The translations under genes and the position numbers were made by a program. Shown here piece by piece: positions 1 through 11,964 of a DNA stretch of 64,000 nucleotides (position 1 is the stretch's first letter; each line of letters opens with the position of its first letter). Origin of the DNA: Talpa occidentalis (taxonomy: Eukaryota; Chordata; Mammalia; Eulipotyphla; Talpidae); NCBI RefSeq assembly GCF_014898055.3, contig NW_026555331.1:102508684-102572683 (forward strand), written 5' to 3'. The notes under the pieces were generated by a model. The model saw only the letters and a list, made by a program, of their open reading frames with translations. It did not search any database and had not been told where the DNA came from.

Positions 1-1440
1 GTGGATTTTTAGGCCCTTGCCTGAAACTGACTTCAGTCTCCCAAAGATCTGTCCAGCTAAGGATCCCCAAGGCCTCATGGGGCTCTCTGAATCAGCAATT
101 GACAAACCTTTTCTGTTTCATTTTTAGCAGCAGAAGTATTCCTGTAAGTCAATAAAAAGTTCTTTCTGGAAAAAAACAGATATGTTAAACTGACAGATGT
201 GGAGCTCCTGTGGTCAAATACACAGCTCAGAGGCTATACGAACCACCTCCCTGGTTCTCCTAAGGTGTCCTGTGGAATAGGGTTTGAACACCCTGTTCTA
301 GGCTTTTCTGGCAGAATCAGTTTGTGACCAGAGACGAGCTGGATCCAAACTTAGTCTCTAGGGTATTTGGTGTTAAAAGGCCAGATGGTGTTGCTATGGG
401 GCTGAAGGAGCTGGTATAGTTTAAAAGATGGCAGAAGAACCATTTTCCAAATTCCTAGTATTTTTGCTGAGCATTGAAAATGGAGCAAATACTATTGAGA
501 AACTTCGCATTATTTCTCTTCTCCTGTCAAACTTACTGTGTCCCTACAGGAATTTTGTTCCAACATTTTCCAGGAAACTTATCTTTTTTTTTGAATCCCC
601 AGAAAACCCTGTCAATAAGGTGGGAGAAAGGAAAAATGCATCACTCTCCTTCGAGTTGCAAGTCTCATAATCAATGCTGCAGAGCAAACACTGATCACAT
701 CCCAGAGCAGGAAACATCAACACGTGGGTTCTGACGTTAAGGTTGACATTTCAGGAACCTGCTTAGGACCCCAGAGGAGAAAAGTGTCACAATCCAATCA
801 GCCAGCCTTGCTTGAAGCTGAAATCCTTACGTGTTCATGGATCAGTTTACTGTGAATGGTGAATCATTCTTGCAAATAAAAATAAATATCAATAATTTTA
901 CATGTGTAGCAGACTTTATATAAACCTTGTGAGTGATGTTCTAGGAAATAATGTGTTTTAGAAGCCAAATCAGATTTTAGATTGGCAATTTAGACTTTGG
1001 TTCCATGTAGTGCTATTAACCTGGTTAGGGGATCTGAATATTCTTTGAATTCAACCGAATAATTTTTTCTGATGTTTACCAGTGTTTGAATATTTTCTAT
1101 AGGCTTTATAAATACTTTGTATTTACAAACTGTAAATATTTACAAATATTTACTTTGTAAATACAGTTCTTTGTAAATACTGCTAAAGTTACTATTTCTT
1201 ATGGGCCAAACATTTTTTTAGATATATTTAGTAATGTGTAAAGTGTATGAGGAATATTGAAAGTATTTGAAGAATAATTTGTGGTTTGGAGAATTACAGA
1301 GAATTTCCAGGATTCCAATTTCATATCCTGTATTCTGATTAATGTCTGTTATGAATTTGGAATCACTGTCTAGTCCAACCTCTGGACTTGAGGTGTAATT
1401 GCTCAAGTCATCGCAAATCATCGAGATGAACCCAACTTAC
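1..1440. other. Unique non-coding DNA
   Basis: No repeat family or gene is recognisable in this AT-rich stretch. The open frames near 430-730 are short and have no family resemblance. A well-formed acceptor (pyrimidine tract ending TTTTTAG at 121-127) lies only 16 nt before a donor-like GTAAGT at 144. An AT-rich patch at about 1108-1180 repeats TTTGTAAATA-type words in both orientations. Nothing here proves a transcript. Confidence 0.6.
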
Positions 1441-1443
1441 ACT

Positions 1444-1541
1444 CTGGCAGTGACTTAGCAAATGTTTATTTTTAAGACCAGAAGCTTGCACAAGTATTCA
1501 CAGTTGACTTCAGAAATAAGGATCTTTTAACTATTAAAAAT
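1444..1541 (+). repeat. Direct duplication, copy A
   Basis: About 95 bp here matches 2516-2620 at roughly 80-85% by eye. This includes a 31-nt identical block (1482-1512 against 2560-2590) beginning AAGCTTGCACAAGTATTC. The copies share orientation and lie 1,078 bp apart. The sequence is not simple, and I do not recognise it as a known repeat family. It could be a local segmental duplication or two copies of an unnamed dispersed repeat. Confidence 0.75.
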
Positions 1542-2515
1542 GGAGGGTTTAGAGATTTTCCCTGAGGGATGGATGGATACTTTAATACATTTTTTCTATA
1601 GTTTTCATATGAAATGAATTTCTAAAGTCACTTGTGAAGTGCAAATATTTAGTTGTGTGTGTGCTGACAATGTGAACAGAGGTAGTTAGCCTCTTTCAGT
1701 CTGAAGTTAGGAAGGCAATCCTATTTTTCAAATGTGTCAATTCTTCCTCAACACTGAGTTACAATATGGAATTTCAACATATAAATGATGAACACAGGAA
1801 CAATGTGTGCATTGGGTTGAATTATCATTATGATTTGATTATAATGTGCACATTTGAAGAACATTTTTTCATATGTCATTGCTTTGTACTGGTTTTAAAC
1901 CACAGCCCTATTAGAGGCTTTTTATTAAATAGGTTTTAGCTTGATCATAAAGCAATTCTGCTTCCTGAAATCTCATTTTCCAGGAGGAGCATCACATATT
2001 TATACCTAACATTTTGGGGTCAAACAATGGAAGGAAGGCAAATGCTTGAATTATTGCACTATTTATAATCAATGGTTGCTATAAAGCATTATCTCTAAAT
2101 TTGACTATCACTGAATATGATCTTCAATCTGCTATTTTATGAGCGGGAGAGAAGCTGTGTTGACTTTTGCTTTTGCCAGAATAGGAAGGAAGAGTTTCTG
2201 TGAACTAACTTGGAGTCTGGATTAGGCGGAGATGATGAGCTTAAAAATAAATGAACTGGAACTCGGTATGTATGTCACTCTTGACAGCATCAGCCCAATG
2301 TCCTGCCAGAAGTTCTAGTATTTCTCATCTACTGAATACCTGCTGTGTTAGACTATGGGAGGAGATTTTGATTATATTAGTTCCTTGAAGTATTCAAGAG
2401 ACAATAATTAAATTTTTGGATGATTATTGTCCTGATTAAAGTGAGCCAAAGATGTCTCTAGTTAAGGAATGGTTTCAAGATAGAGTTGAGTGAGGGAAAA
2501 GCTTTTTACAGCCCT
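1542..2515. other. Unique non-coding DNA between the two duplicate copies
   Basis: No gene or repeat is recognised. A MEF2-like word, CTATTTATAA, occurs at 2059-2068; such words are common by chance in AT-rich DNA. I could not see the spacer itself repeated elsewhere in the window. Confidence 0.55.
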
Positions 2516-2620
2516 GCTATGACAGTGACTCAGCAAATGCCTATCTTTAGGTTAACTTAAAGCTTGCACAAGTATTCACAGTTGACTTCACAAATAAGGA
2601 TTTCTTAATTACTAAAATTG
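2516..2620 (+). repeat. Direct duplication, copy B
   Basis: Partner of 1444-1541, in the same orientation. Similarity begins near GACAGTGACTCAGCAAATG and fades after the AAATAAGGAT word at about 2592-2601. The substitutions and small length differences suggest the event is not very recent, although the central 31 nt are unchanged. Confidence 0.75.
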
Positions 2621-4084
2621 CAAAGTAATAAAATAATGGTATTCTTATCAGTTGGATTCCTGGTAGGAGCACTGTTGTTAGGACACGTTGTCTTGTGTCC
2701 CTAGGAAGAAGGTATCATCAGGAAGCCTATAGATTTCTCAGGAGGATCCAGATACCCTAACTTAGAGTTTCTCCTCTCCCAATTCAGCTACAGTTGAATA
2801 TTAGTTCAAATACATTAGGTTGGGAGCCCAAGTACTTGGTAAGATGGGAACAGAACTTAGAATTCCCTTTACCCCTATATATGCCAGAAGTGTCTTTATA
2901 ATGTCCCCTTAGTTAAAGGGGAGAATAGCAAGAACGGTTTAAAAAGATCAACATGAAACTCTTTTCATAATGACAAATGTGATTTAAAGTAACATCCTCC
3001 TATCAAGATTTCAGAAGTATAAATTTCTTTTCAGTGGAATGCATGGTGTAGTTCTAATGTTTTTTTTTTTTTTCCTCCTCTACCTGCTCACATAATTCTT
3101 TCAATAGGAATTATGAAAATAGGAGGAGATTTTTTAAAAAATTATTTGTTAGGTGATAGAAATCCCTAAAATATGGGTCAGACATCTCTAACTTTTATAA
3201 CATGAACCAGAGCTCACTTTTGATCACAAAACCACAGAGTTCACATTTTTTCTCCTCTATCAGACATTGTGCAGACAAATCTAAAATTAAATATATCTTG
3301 GCTAATGTGACAAGCTGATGACCTTAGTTTTCTCTCTCGGTGCCTCCAAAGGGCAAAAATGCTTTGTTCACTGCATAAGTCATGGTAAAGGCAGAGTGAC
3401 TGACACCTAGGGTCCTTGGAGTACAGTGGATGACATGGACCGAAGTTTTCATGATCTGGGCTGATGAACAGTTATCCTTCATGCAAACACTCAGAGACCT
3501 CAGTGCCTGCCTTATTTTCCCTCCACCACCACATAAAGGCATTACCTTTGTATTCTAAATCAAAGGTACAAATTATATACATGTTCATATTCTAGTTACT
3601 GGTGGAAAAACAAACAAAAATATTCCAAAACAAGAAATTTTCTTCTAAGCAGTGAGATATATGTTATGCACATTACTTCTGTTCACATAGTGAACTTAGT
3701 TACATCAGTCACATAGGTGTACTTGGCTGCAAAGGAGGCTGGGAAACGTAGTCCCTACCAGGGGGAACAAATGTCCAGAAAGAAAGAACAGTAGGTCATA
3801 ATCATTTAGACTTTGTTGTCATTGATCTAAGATAGCTTTGGGAAAAAAAAGTGACATTTTCTCATATGAATGACAAAATATCAATTAACTTTTTAATGAT
3901 TATCTTACAGTAACTGTTCTCTGAAAAGCAATTGATCTATTTTTTTCAGCTTCTCTGGGATGTTTGGGGTTAGTTACCACACATTCTTAAATATAAAGCA
4001 AAACAATAACCTCAGAAGAAACAAGTTTGAAGTCATAAAGCTATGCTTGAGCCTGACCTTCCTTGAAAGGAATATAGTAGAAAG
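2621..4084. other. Unique non-coding DNA
   Basis: No gene, RNA gene or clear repeat is seen. A T tract lies at about 3060-3073. The somewhat GC-richer patch at 3320-3545 contains a 72-codon minus-strand open frame with no recognisable similarity, which I treat as chance. Confidence 0.55.
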
Positions 4085-4222
4085 AACCTTTGCTGTGTAG
4101 TCAGGAGTACAAATGCTCAACTCTAACCCTGCTCTTAATCCAATAAGCGAATTTGAGCATGTCACTTATTTTATCTTTTTGTCTGCAAGATGAAGGGATT
4201 AGGTTGGATCAATTTTGGTTTT
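4085..4222 (+). mobile_element. MIR SINE relic
   Basis: The order of degenerate words (a lost-cysteine-style 'agtcaggagtacaaatgctcaa', a CTGC.CTTAAT stretch, then GAGCATGTCACTTATTTTATC and TCTGCAAGATGAAGGGATTAGG) follows the MIR consensus core in sense orientation. It is an ancient, non-functional mammalian tRNA-derived SINE, and the edges are approximate. Confidence 0.55.
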
Positions 4223-5549
4223 TAAGACTTCATTTAATCTTAAAAAGATGTCATGCACTCCCACATGAAAATTGTTGGGTTTTTAGAATCTGTCAATTGA
4301 AAAGACACAGAATGAGAAAAGACCAGATTTAATTTAGTAGCTTTTTAAAATAAATGGGAGAACATCCATTATTTACTCATCCTGTGTTCAGTTTCAAGAA
4401 TGCTGTGGCCCCAGGTTAGAAACAAATGAACCAGATGTTTTTCAACATTCCTCCACACTTAAAGTCTTCAATTTTGAAATCCTCTTCACAGTAGGCTTAA
4501 CTGTGATCCTAAGGCAAGAGTGAAAGGACCTGCAAAGGGCATGAAGGATGTTCAAGCAACTCTGTACTTCGTTCCTGGAACTCCAAAGGGAATCTCATCT
4601 TCGGGGGGATAGCCATGTTGCCAGCCTCACTGTGAGCATAAGGTGTGGGGTGTATTTAGTTGCCTTGTTCTCTGTAAAGTGTGCAGAAGGAGAGGAAGAG
4701 AAGTCTCAGTGCTCAGCATATGAAACTTTTGCAGAGAAAATTGTTTATATTTTGTCCCATGAAGAATCCACTGTTCAGGCCTAATTCCTATATCAATTTT
4801 TTATAGTTCAGTTAAACCATTTTAATTTTTCTGAAATTATTTTCATTGAAATCAACAAGGTTTAATTCATTATTTAGTTGTTCCCCCCACCCACCCCTTA
4901 CCTTTTGCCTCCGATCAAATCTTGCAGATAATACTTTCTGCCTTTCTGAGTTTTCCTTTGTGGCCGTTATTTTTTTTTCTAATTCTCATTTTAAGGGTCA
5001 AATGTTACCAACCCTAATTTTGAGATTTAATTCTATCATCAACTTAAAACCATACTATTTTTCTTTGTGCTCTTTAACCATTTTTTGATTTTGATTTTAT
5101 TTTAAACATTTCAATAGATTCCTTTGGTTTCAAATTATTAGTTTTTTGTGGTCATTAACAAGTTATGATCTGTTATTGAATATTTTTGGTCTATTTTAAT
5201 AAGCAGTTTTGACTTTTGTCAACTTATAGTATGTATTATGAGTTGGGTAATTTTCTCAACAAAAGCAAAGAGCATTGGCAAACAAAGGTTACACCATCAA
5301 ACTGTGAGGTAGAATTAACAGTGCAAACACATGGCAGAGTCCAAGCCAGTGGGAAAGGTCTTTCTTTGTACAGTTTCACAGAATCAGAATTTCTATCTCA
5401 CAGGCAATGCCCTGCTAAATGTGTCACCGAGATGGCATTCCTATTAAAATCAAGAAGAAAATGTTGCACACTGTCCTATTACCCTTCTAAAGCAGGGTTT
5501 AGGAAGTAAAATGGTTGTGGTAAGATCAGGGCTTTGAAATGCCTGTGAG
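4223..5549. other. Unique non-coding DNA
   Basis: No convincing gene or repeat. The 97-codon plus-strand frame at 5216-5509 and the 78-codon frame at 4548-4784 have no recognisable domains and no family resemblance. A pyrimidine-rich patch lies at about 4880-4905. Confidence 0.5.
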
Positions 5550-5885
5550 CACTGAAACTGAGAAGTCCAGCAGTCTAGGATTTCTATCCTAGAGCTTGCA
5601 AGGGGAAGTGGGACAGACTTACATATTGAGAACTTCAGATGTAGAACTGCTCCATGAAACCCTGAGAGGAAATCACTTAGAGTAAGAGCATAGAACAGAG
5701 GAGAGAGCAGTGAGGGATGAGACCTAAGGAACTTTAGTATTGATGGTTTGACAGAAGAAGGGACCCAGAAAGGGATCCTGAGGGATAGAGGGAATTGAGA
5801 AAATTGGGTTTCACAGAGCAAAGGAGAAAGGATTTGGTTGCTGAGAGGTCAAGAAAGGTAAGGTTTGAAAAATGATGGATTTAGC
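5550..5885 (+). repeat. Possible ancient interspersed repeat, family undetermined
   Basis: The purine-rich text around GGTTGCTGAGAGGTCAAG (about 5837-5854) followed by ATGATGGATTTAGC (5872-5885) is a phrase I associate with an ancient mammalian repeat, but I cannot name the family. The 123-codon frame antisense to it (5450-5821) is open mainly because the top strand is purine-rich. It does not look like a protein. Confidence 0.3.
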
Positions 5886-5887
5886 TC

Positions 5888-6235
5888 TAAAATTATTCAT
5901 ACCCTCTGGCTCAGGAATTCTATTCTAGGAATATGTCCTAAAAGAAAGAAAAACTGGGGTGGAAGGCTTATAGAAAGTGTTTGCTATTGCTCTGTTTATA
6001 ATTAAAAAAAAAAAAACCTATATGGTCAGTCTCAGAAGTATTTTTAAATCATTTTATGTAGCAAATAAATCCTATTCTTGAAGACTATTTAGCAGCATGT
6101 GAAATAGATATAGAAAATAAACTAAAATACTATGAGGATATCTCTGAGAGTTGAGGTTATAAATGATTTTGCATTTTCCCTTTATGCTTTTCTGTGTTTT
6201 CTAAAATTTTCTATAATGAGTGTATCTAATTTTAT
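5888..6235 (+). mobile_element. Old L1 3'-end relic (L1M-type)
   Basis: Words such as CTCAGGAATTCTATTCTAGG, then ACTATTTAGCAGCATGTGAAA, then TTTTCTAAAATTTTCTATAATG follow the order of the ORF2 C-terminal and 3' untranslated region of old mammalian L1 families. An internal A run (6004-6016) and deletions interrupt it. No frame is preserved. Confidence 0.45.
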
Positions 6236-7494
6236 AGTTGAGGGAAAATGTTATTTAGATTGCTTGTTTTTCCTAAGCAGCTAGGGGATCCATTCTTGCT
6301 GACCAGGCACAATCACAATAAGCTTTAATTAGGTTCTTTCTGGCAGAACAGAGACAGAAATCTAAACCACTGAGAGAAGGACTGAGTTCAAAAAAATACT
6401 GTCAATTTACATATTGCATCATTTCTAATGTTTAACTCTAAGGAAAGGACAGCTGGAATCTTGGATGATATTTCTGTTCTACCAGTTCTGTTTTCCACCT
6501 TCTCTCTTTCTGTTCACTTGAAGTATTTTGCAAGTTGTTCTGCAGGGCGACAAGGGTACAGCTCTCGCATCTGCATACCCCGCCAATTCTCACTTTTAAC
6601 TGAAATCTCCACTTATTTATCAATGATTCAAACCACACGTAAGAGAATGCCCTGGGTAGTCAAAAAATGTAGCAGTCTGAGTGAGTAAAGTCAATCTGGC
6701 CAAAGTTGGTGTTGCACAAAGTATAACCAGAAGGTTTCAGAATGGGGAGAGGCACGTGGGAAATGAGAAATGTTCCCCTGTATTGTTACAGCATAATGAT
6801 GAATTGCTTTTGCTTTTCCAAAACCAGGCTCGAGTCCTCTGTTCACCTCTATTATCTGCTGCTGGTCTCCAAAGGCATATTATCATATTAATTCATTGTG
6901 TTATACAATTTGGTCAACTAAATGAGCTTACCTTATGCCCTCTTAATGGCATTGGCTTTTAATGTTGGTTACGTGGGATGCATTTAACAAAACAGAAGTG
7001 TCAAGGAAATATATTTAAACTCAATTTGGTTTTAAAATGACTAGTGGTCTCTCTAATGAGCCAGGTACCAAAAAAAGGAAAAAGAAAAGAAGGAAACAAG
7101 AGCATTACAGGCAACACACTGATAAATGTAGAGTCTAAATTATGAAATATCCCCAAGGCCCACGGTCATCAGATGTGGTTTGCAAAGAAAATCATGCACT
7201 ACAAATATGCCATCATGAGATCTGAAGCCTAATCATTTTTTTTGTGGTAAGGATATAGGCTGCTTTCTTGGAGAAGTTGGCCTGCCTGTGAGTGAAACTA
7301 TGATTTAATTGCATGCTATAAATGCCACCATCTCACTGACTTAGTGAATCAGCCTGTGGAAAGAAATGTGTGATAATAGTGTGAATGGTAAATGACCTGT
7401 GGAATTAGTTTATACTTGTGATTCAAGTCTCACAGAATAGTAGAAATATGAGTTTAGAACCTCATCTTCTTCAGCTGAAATTCTCATTCATCAC
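6236..7494. other. Unique non-coding DNA
   Basis: No gene or recognisable repeat. The short overlapping frames at 6428-6962 lack any domain signature. A purine-rich patch lies at about 7071-7101. Confidence 0.5.
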
Positions 7495-7612
7495 CTCACC
7501 TACTGAGACTTCAGTTTCCTGGTCTATAAAATGGGACAAAAATACTTAAAACTAGAATTATGAAATCTAGTAATAATATAGGTTCAGTGCCTGGCAGGTA
7601 GTAACATTTAAA
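7495..7612 (+). mobile_element. MIR SINE relic
   Basis: ACTTCAGTTTCCTGGTCTAT followed by AAATGGGAC, and then TCAGTGCCTGGCAGGTAGTA, reproduces the MIR core in sense orientation with the usual spacing. It is ancient and non-functional. Confidence 0.7.
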
Positions 7613-8624
7613 TGAAGTGTGTCTCTATACCTTTCTGTATATGTGTTTGTATGTATATATAATTTTTATATCAATTTGATTTTATTGGATTGTTAAGCCA
7701 ATAACTAAATTCATTATTTCCATTTCCTTTATAGTCTTGGGTTGGTTCCACACATTTAATGTGTGTTGGCTTTATAAAAATTCTTCCAATGATTTCTCCC
7801 AACATGCTGATCAGGATGGATTGCTGGCCAGTGAGGCAGCTCCAGGAATTGGCGTAACCCTAAGGGTAGCCAAAAACATTAGTCTAGACTTAAAACATAC
7901 TAATATTGACAAAACTAAAAACCAGCATTTGGAAAAATAGCACACATTAATGTTCTTTCTAGGATGATATGGTCAATATTTTCCCTGTAAGACTATAACA
8001 TTTTTTTCTATTCATTCTGTCTATAACAGTGGCTATAGCACAGTTTACTTTTTAGGAAATGGCAAAAGAGAAACAATTTACACATTCACATTTCTTAGTC
8101 ACGTTTCCATCTTATATAATACCCTAGTAGTTTGATTTACTCTTTGTCCTCTGGATAGCCTAGGTTTAGTTCCCACCTCTGAATTGTTACCATGCTATTC
8201 ACTTATCAACATCAACAAGTGTCTATGTATTTACAAACATCAGACATCATGCTAGGGGCTGGGTGATAGGATGATGAACAACACACTTGCTGTCTGTAAG
8301 TGCATATATACTGGGAACAAGTCATTTCTCCTTACTAGAATCCTACTTGCCCTTTTATATGTCATTCCAATTTTTATCTGTCTCTTAAAGTGTAGATCAA
8401 TTCTTGTCTCTGCAATTCTGGGAGGGAAAGTTGATGAATCTTGACGGAGGGCAGTTTGTAATATCTAATAAAATTAAGAGGCACATACTAAATTTAGACT
8501 TAGGGTTTCTTTCCAAAATATTTATTGTATGTAATGTATGTTGTCATATGTTAGTACATATTATATATATCATATACATGTATATTGTACATGGTTATAC
8601 CATAGTCAGTATCACAACCAGAAA
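7613..8624. other. Mostly unique non-coding DNA
   Basis: No gene is seen. The 8200-8310 stretch (CATCATGCTAGGGGCTGGGTG, then GATGATGAACAACACAC) resembles an ancient SINE or LINE tail phrase, but too weakly to classify. An alternating TA/TG patch lies at about 8560-8600. Confidence 0.45.
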
Positions 8625-8736
8625 GATGTGTATTGCAGGATTGTTCATATCAGGAAGATACTGAAGACAGTCTAAACGTCCATCAGTGATTGAATAAATC
8701 ACGGCACATACATACAATTTAAATTGATGAAACTAA
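8625..8736 (+). mobile_element. Old L1 ORF2 3'-end fragment, left half
   Basis: GATTGTTCATATCAGGAAG, then AACGTCCATCAGTGATTG and GCACATACATACAATTTAAA follow the late ORF2 text of old L1 elements in sense orientation. The element resumes after the SINE at 9013, so the SINE inserted into an already resident L1. No frame survives. Confidence 0.55.
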
Positions 8737-9012
8737 GGGCCTCCCTGGTGGCGCAGTGGTTGAGAGCTGGGCTACAAAGCTGCCCACAGCCTCTGCAGTG
8801 CCAGTTCGATCCCCGGCTGCCAGCGAGAGTCCCACATGGTGCGCAGACCTCTCCTGCCGCGCCCGCTGCTCCCCCTCAGCAGTGTACTTCGTCAGTCTGC
8901 CTGTTCTGCTCTCCACTCTGGCTATGGTGAATTCTCTTACCTTCCCGTGCTTCTGACTGTACCCAGTGCGTGCATAAATAAATAAATAAATAAATCTTTA
9001 AAAAAATAAAAT
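8737..9012 (+). mobile_element. tRNA-derived SINE, copy 1 (sense)
   Basis: The head begins GGGCCTCCCTGGTGGCGCAG. A pol III A box (TGGCGCAGTGG, 8749-8759) and B box (AGTTCGATCCC, 8803-8813) show tRNA ancestry. A tRNA-unrelated body follows, ending in GACTGTACCCAGTGCGTGCA and a (TAAA)n/A-rich tail. Imperfect 16-bp target-site duplications (12/16 matches) flank it at 8721-8736 and 9013-9028. Copies 2-4 share the same plan. RNA polymerase III would transcribe an active source copy, and mobilisation would depend on L1 proteins. I infer a lineage-specific family and cannot name it with certainty. Confidence 0.9.
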
Positions 9013-9340
9013 AAAATGATGGGACTGATATGAATGGGAAGTTTCTTTATCTCCTTATTTTGGAGAATGATTTCCAAGCTATATATATATATATATATTT
9101 CAAGTTTTATTGCTAAATAAAAATCAAGTTCAGGAGAATAAGGCAAGTGCAAGCCATCTAAGAAAAAGATAAACAAATGTGTTTGTAAATGCACAGACAG
9201 AAAATATTTAGGAGGATCTAGAAGAAGCTGTTACCTGTGGTTGCTTCTGGAAAGAGGGCTGGGCAATTATGGGATAAGAGAGGGGAAAAGAGTAAGTAAC
9301 ACTTTTAATTTTGCAGGTATCATCTCTTTAAAATAACATT
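9013..9340 (+). mobile_element. Old L1 3'-end fragment, right half
   Basis: This continues the L1 interrupted by the SINE. GAAGCTGTTACCTGTGGTTG, TTCTGGAAAGAGGGCTGGGC and a following T/A-rich end match the 3' region of old L1 families. A (TA)n tract lies inside it. Confidence 0.5.
9080..9098. repeat. (TA)n microsatellite
   Basis: About nine TA dinucleotides without interruption, inside the old L1 relic. Such tracts are length-variable in mammals. Confidence 0.9.
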
Positions 9341-11964
9341 TATTTTAGCTGTAAAATATTCTGGTTAAAAAATCAAAAACCAAATAAACCACTATTTGAC
9401 CTCTCAGTCTGGAGATCTCTTCTCAGAGACAGTATGGTGGTATTTTTGTCTTGAAATGTCATTTCCTCCCATGAGAAATCTCTTGTACTTGGAAACATTT
9501 AAAATCATGTGTCAGTACTAAGGAGGGGCTCATGCAATATAGTCTGCATGGAGTTAGGTTGGGTGGTGTGAAGACTGCTGAATGCCATGAGTGACCTGTG
9601 GGCAGTGGTTAGTGAAGGGGAAGATCCTCCCCAGGCAATGGCAGGGAGGACAGCTTGTTTGATGGCTGGTACTTCCTCCAAAGGCCTTATGTAATCATGG
9701 TGTGATCTAGGCTTCTACATAGAAGACAACAGATCCTTTTTGGGAAAAGAATTATTTTTATTCCTCTCCTGACTAAACTGTTCTAATCAGGTAAATACCT
9801 TGATAGCCTTTATCAAAGTTGGAGAGTAAATTCTCTGAGAGCGTAGATTGAAAACTGATGACAAAGAAATAACTAAACAGCTCTGCATAGGAAATAAGTG
9901 AGAATTTGAAAGAAGGGATGAGTAGAGGAAAAACGAGTGGGGGGGGGGTAGGGAGGGACAGAGAAATCCTGGAGCTGAGCACCATTGCAGGAGAATGAAA
10001 CTTAAGAGGGAAAAGTGGCCAATGAACATTATGTGGTGCTGGGGTGATTAGGGGTTTCTTGAGAACAGGTATGCCTATTAATATATTTTAAATTGTCTTT
10101 GTTTCTGGGACTTATAATTTTCTTCACCAAGTGTTCAGTGAAATATGCTGCTCCATGCCAAATGCTTTATGTCAGCATGCTTTGGGGAAGTCAGCACAAG
10201 GCCTGGCTCCATGACAAGATGGGTGATGATGGGAAGCGCACATGGCATCAGTGGGCTGTGAAGGGCGATTCAGTGGCAACAGTAGCTCAGGGCCCACAGA
10301 GACCATGAGAAGTGAGTCCCTGGGAAGTCTCACAAAGCTATGGAGGGTATCTGCAAGAGAGGTACTAGTTATGGGGGACTCCTCAAGGATACTTCCAACA
10401 ATTTTAGACAGATTTCAAAGCTCAGAATGATCTCAGATGTGCATTTTACAAAGTATGAACCTCCAAGTGGAAAAGAAAAGAAAAATTCAGTCATCTGGAA
10501 GCCTATCTGAGATCAGCAGGCATGAGAAACAGTCAGGCAATTGAGTGCACTTTCCACCATCTATGACAATATTAAGCTGTATAGGGAAGCAGCCTAGAAT
10601 CATGTCTTTGCCTCTGGCTAGATCTGTACTTCACCCCACAGAGACTTCCTTGCCATTCTCCATCTTTAACATCGGCTTATTACACAAGCCACTGTGGAGA
10701 GTGAAAACATATTTGTACTGAATTGGTTCTTGCTATTGCCCCCGTGTTTTTTTCATCGACTATGACACCATGTGGAGATCCTTAGATGAGCTTACGTGAC
10801 TCTTTTGGAACTCTGCAAAGTAGACTCTGGCGTTTGCCTAGACATGCTGCTGAATTAAGTATTTGGATTGCTAAGTGTAGTATAAAGTATGACAATCAAT
10901 ACAAAATATATGTTTTAGGTTTTTCCATTGCTTTCTCTATATCTCCCCAGAGTCAGTTACAAGACCTTGATAGATATAACAACAATCTGTAAATGCCAGC
11001 ACTACCCCCACCTTCAATAATGCCATTCATCGAAGAATCCCAAAGCATTTTTTAATAACGGACTCATTAATCCTCATAACACTCCTTCATTTGACACATG
11101 TAACTCTCACTACATGATATGTTGGTACTTACTCTGGATTTAATTTAACGGGTTTTTCTCCCGTTGTGGGTAGTCATTTACATTGACCTCATTTCAGCTG
11201 AGTTATTGCTCAGATTTGAGCAAGTTTGAATGGCCTCATCCCAAAATGACATCTTCTGGCAGATAGGAAAAAAAAAAAAACATCTGAAGAAGCAATTATT
11301 TTTTTTTTTTTTTTTTTTTAGGGAGAGGATTCAGCAACAAATGGCTCTATAAATAAACAACTGGATTTTAATCATAGGCTAAGGGAGTGAGACATTTTGC
11401 CATTTTATAAAAATGTGAAATTGAATGAATTTTAGAATTCATGGGGAGAGAGAACAAAGACTTAACTGAGACTGGGAAATTCTGGATAATAGGAGCTTAA
11501 CCTCTTGTCTTATCAAAGAAGTTCAAGTTCATTTGTCACATTTCCTCTTTTTTACTTCCCCTCTTTGATCTCAGTCCATTCTGTGGTCAGATAGCAAAAT
11601 GGTTTTCTAGAGTTAAAATCTAGCAGTAGTAGATCTCCTACAGGGTCGGCTGTGGTTAAATGTCTAAAAAGTGCAGCTCGTTATTGAGTCAGGCAATCAG
11701 ATAAGACAAGTCCAAGGAGAGAAAAGCATATGAGCCAGAGTTGGTGGGTAAATGCAAGGTTAGAGTCTGAGTTTGACAAGGTAGCACATTTCTAGACTTT
11801 GGACAAAGTTTCATCAGCCAAATTCTTTTGGGACATCTGCTATGCAATGGCTAGTCCCCCATCATTGTCAAGGGCATGACTCATAAGCTGACTCCTCCCA
11901 TGGCTTCAGGCATCACCTCTATATAAATAACTCTCAAATTTCTCACATCAGTTTCTACCTCCTA
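9341..11964. other. Unique non-coding DNA with homopolymer tracts
   Basis: No gene is recognised. Low-complexity items are a G run at 9939-9948, an A run at about 11269-11281 and a long T run at about 11298-11319. The frames at 9773-10029 (minus) and 10093-10430 (plus) are short and featureless. The stretch near 11010-11110 has weak MIR-like phrasing (CCTCATAACACTCCTTCATT) that is not enough to call. Confidence 0.5.

Noticed and set aside
1108..1180. AT-rich repeat or replication-origin-like tract
   Set aside because: TTTGTAAATA words recur in both orientations, but mammalian origins lack such a consensus and the tract fits low-complexity AT sequence.
5450..5821. 123-codon minus-strand open frame
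   Set aside because: It is antisense to purine-rich repeat-like DNA; the translation is Ser/Leu/Phe-rich with no recognisable motif.
8737..8760. CTCF motif in the SINE head (minus-strand CCACCAGGGAGGCC)
   Set aside because: It resembles the CTCF core but mismatches at two conserved positions in every copy, so binding is unlikely without further change.
8749..8813. A tRNA gene
   Set aside because: A and B boxes are present but belong to the SINE head; no cloverleaf with a proper anticodon arm and acceptor stem can be drawn.
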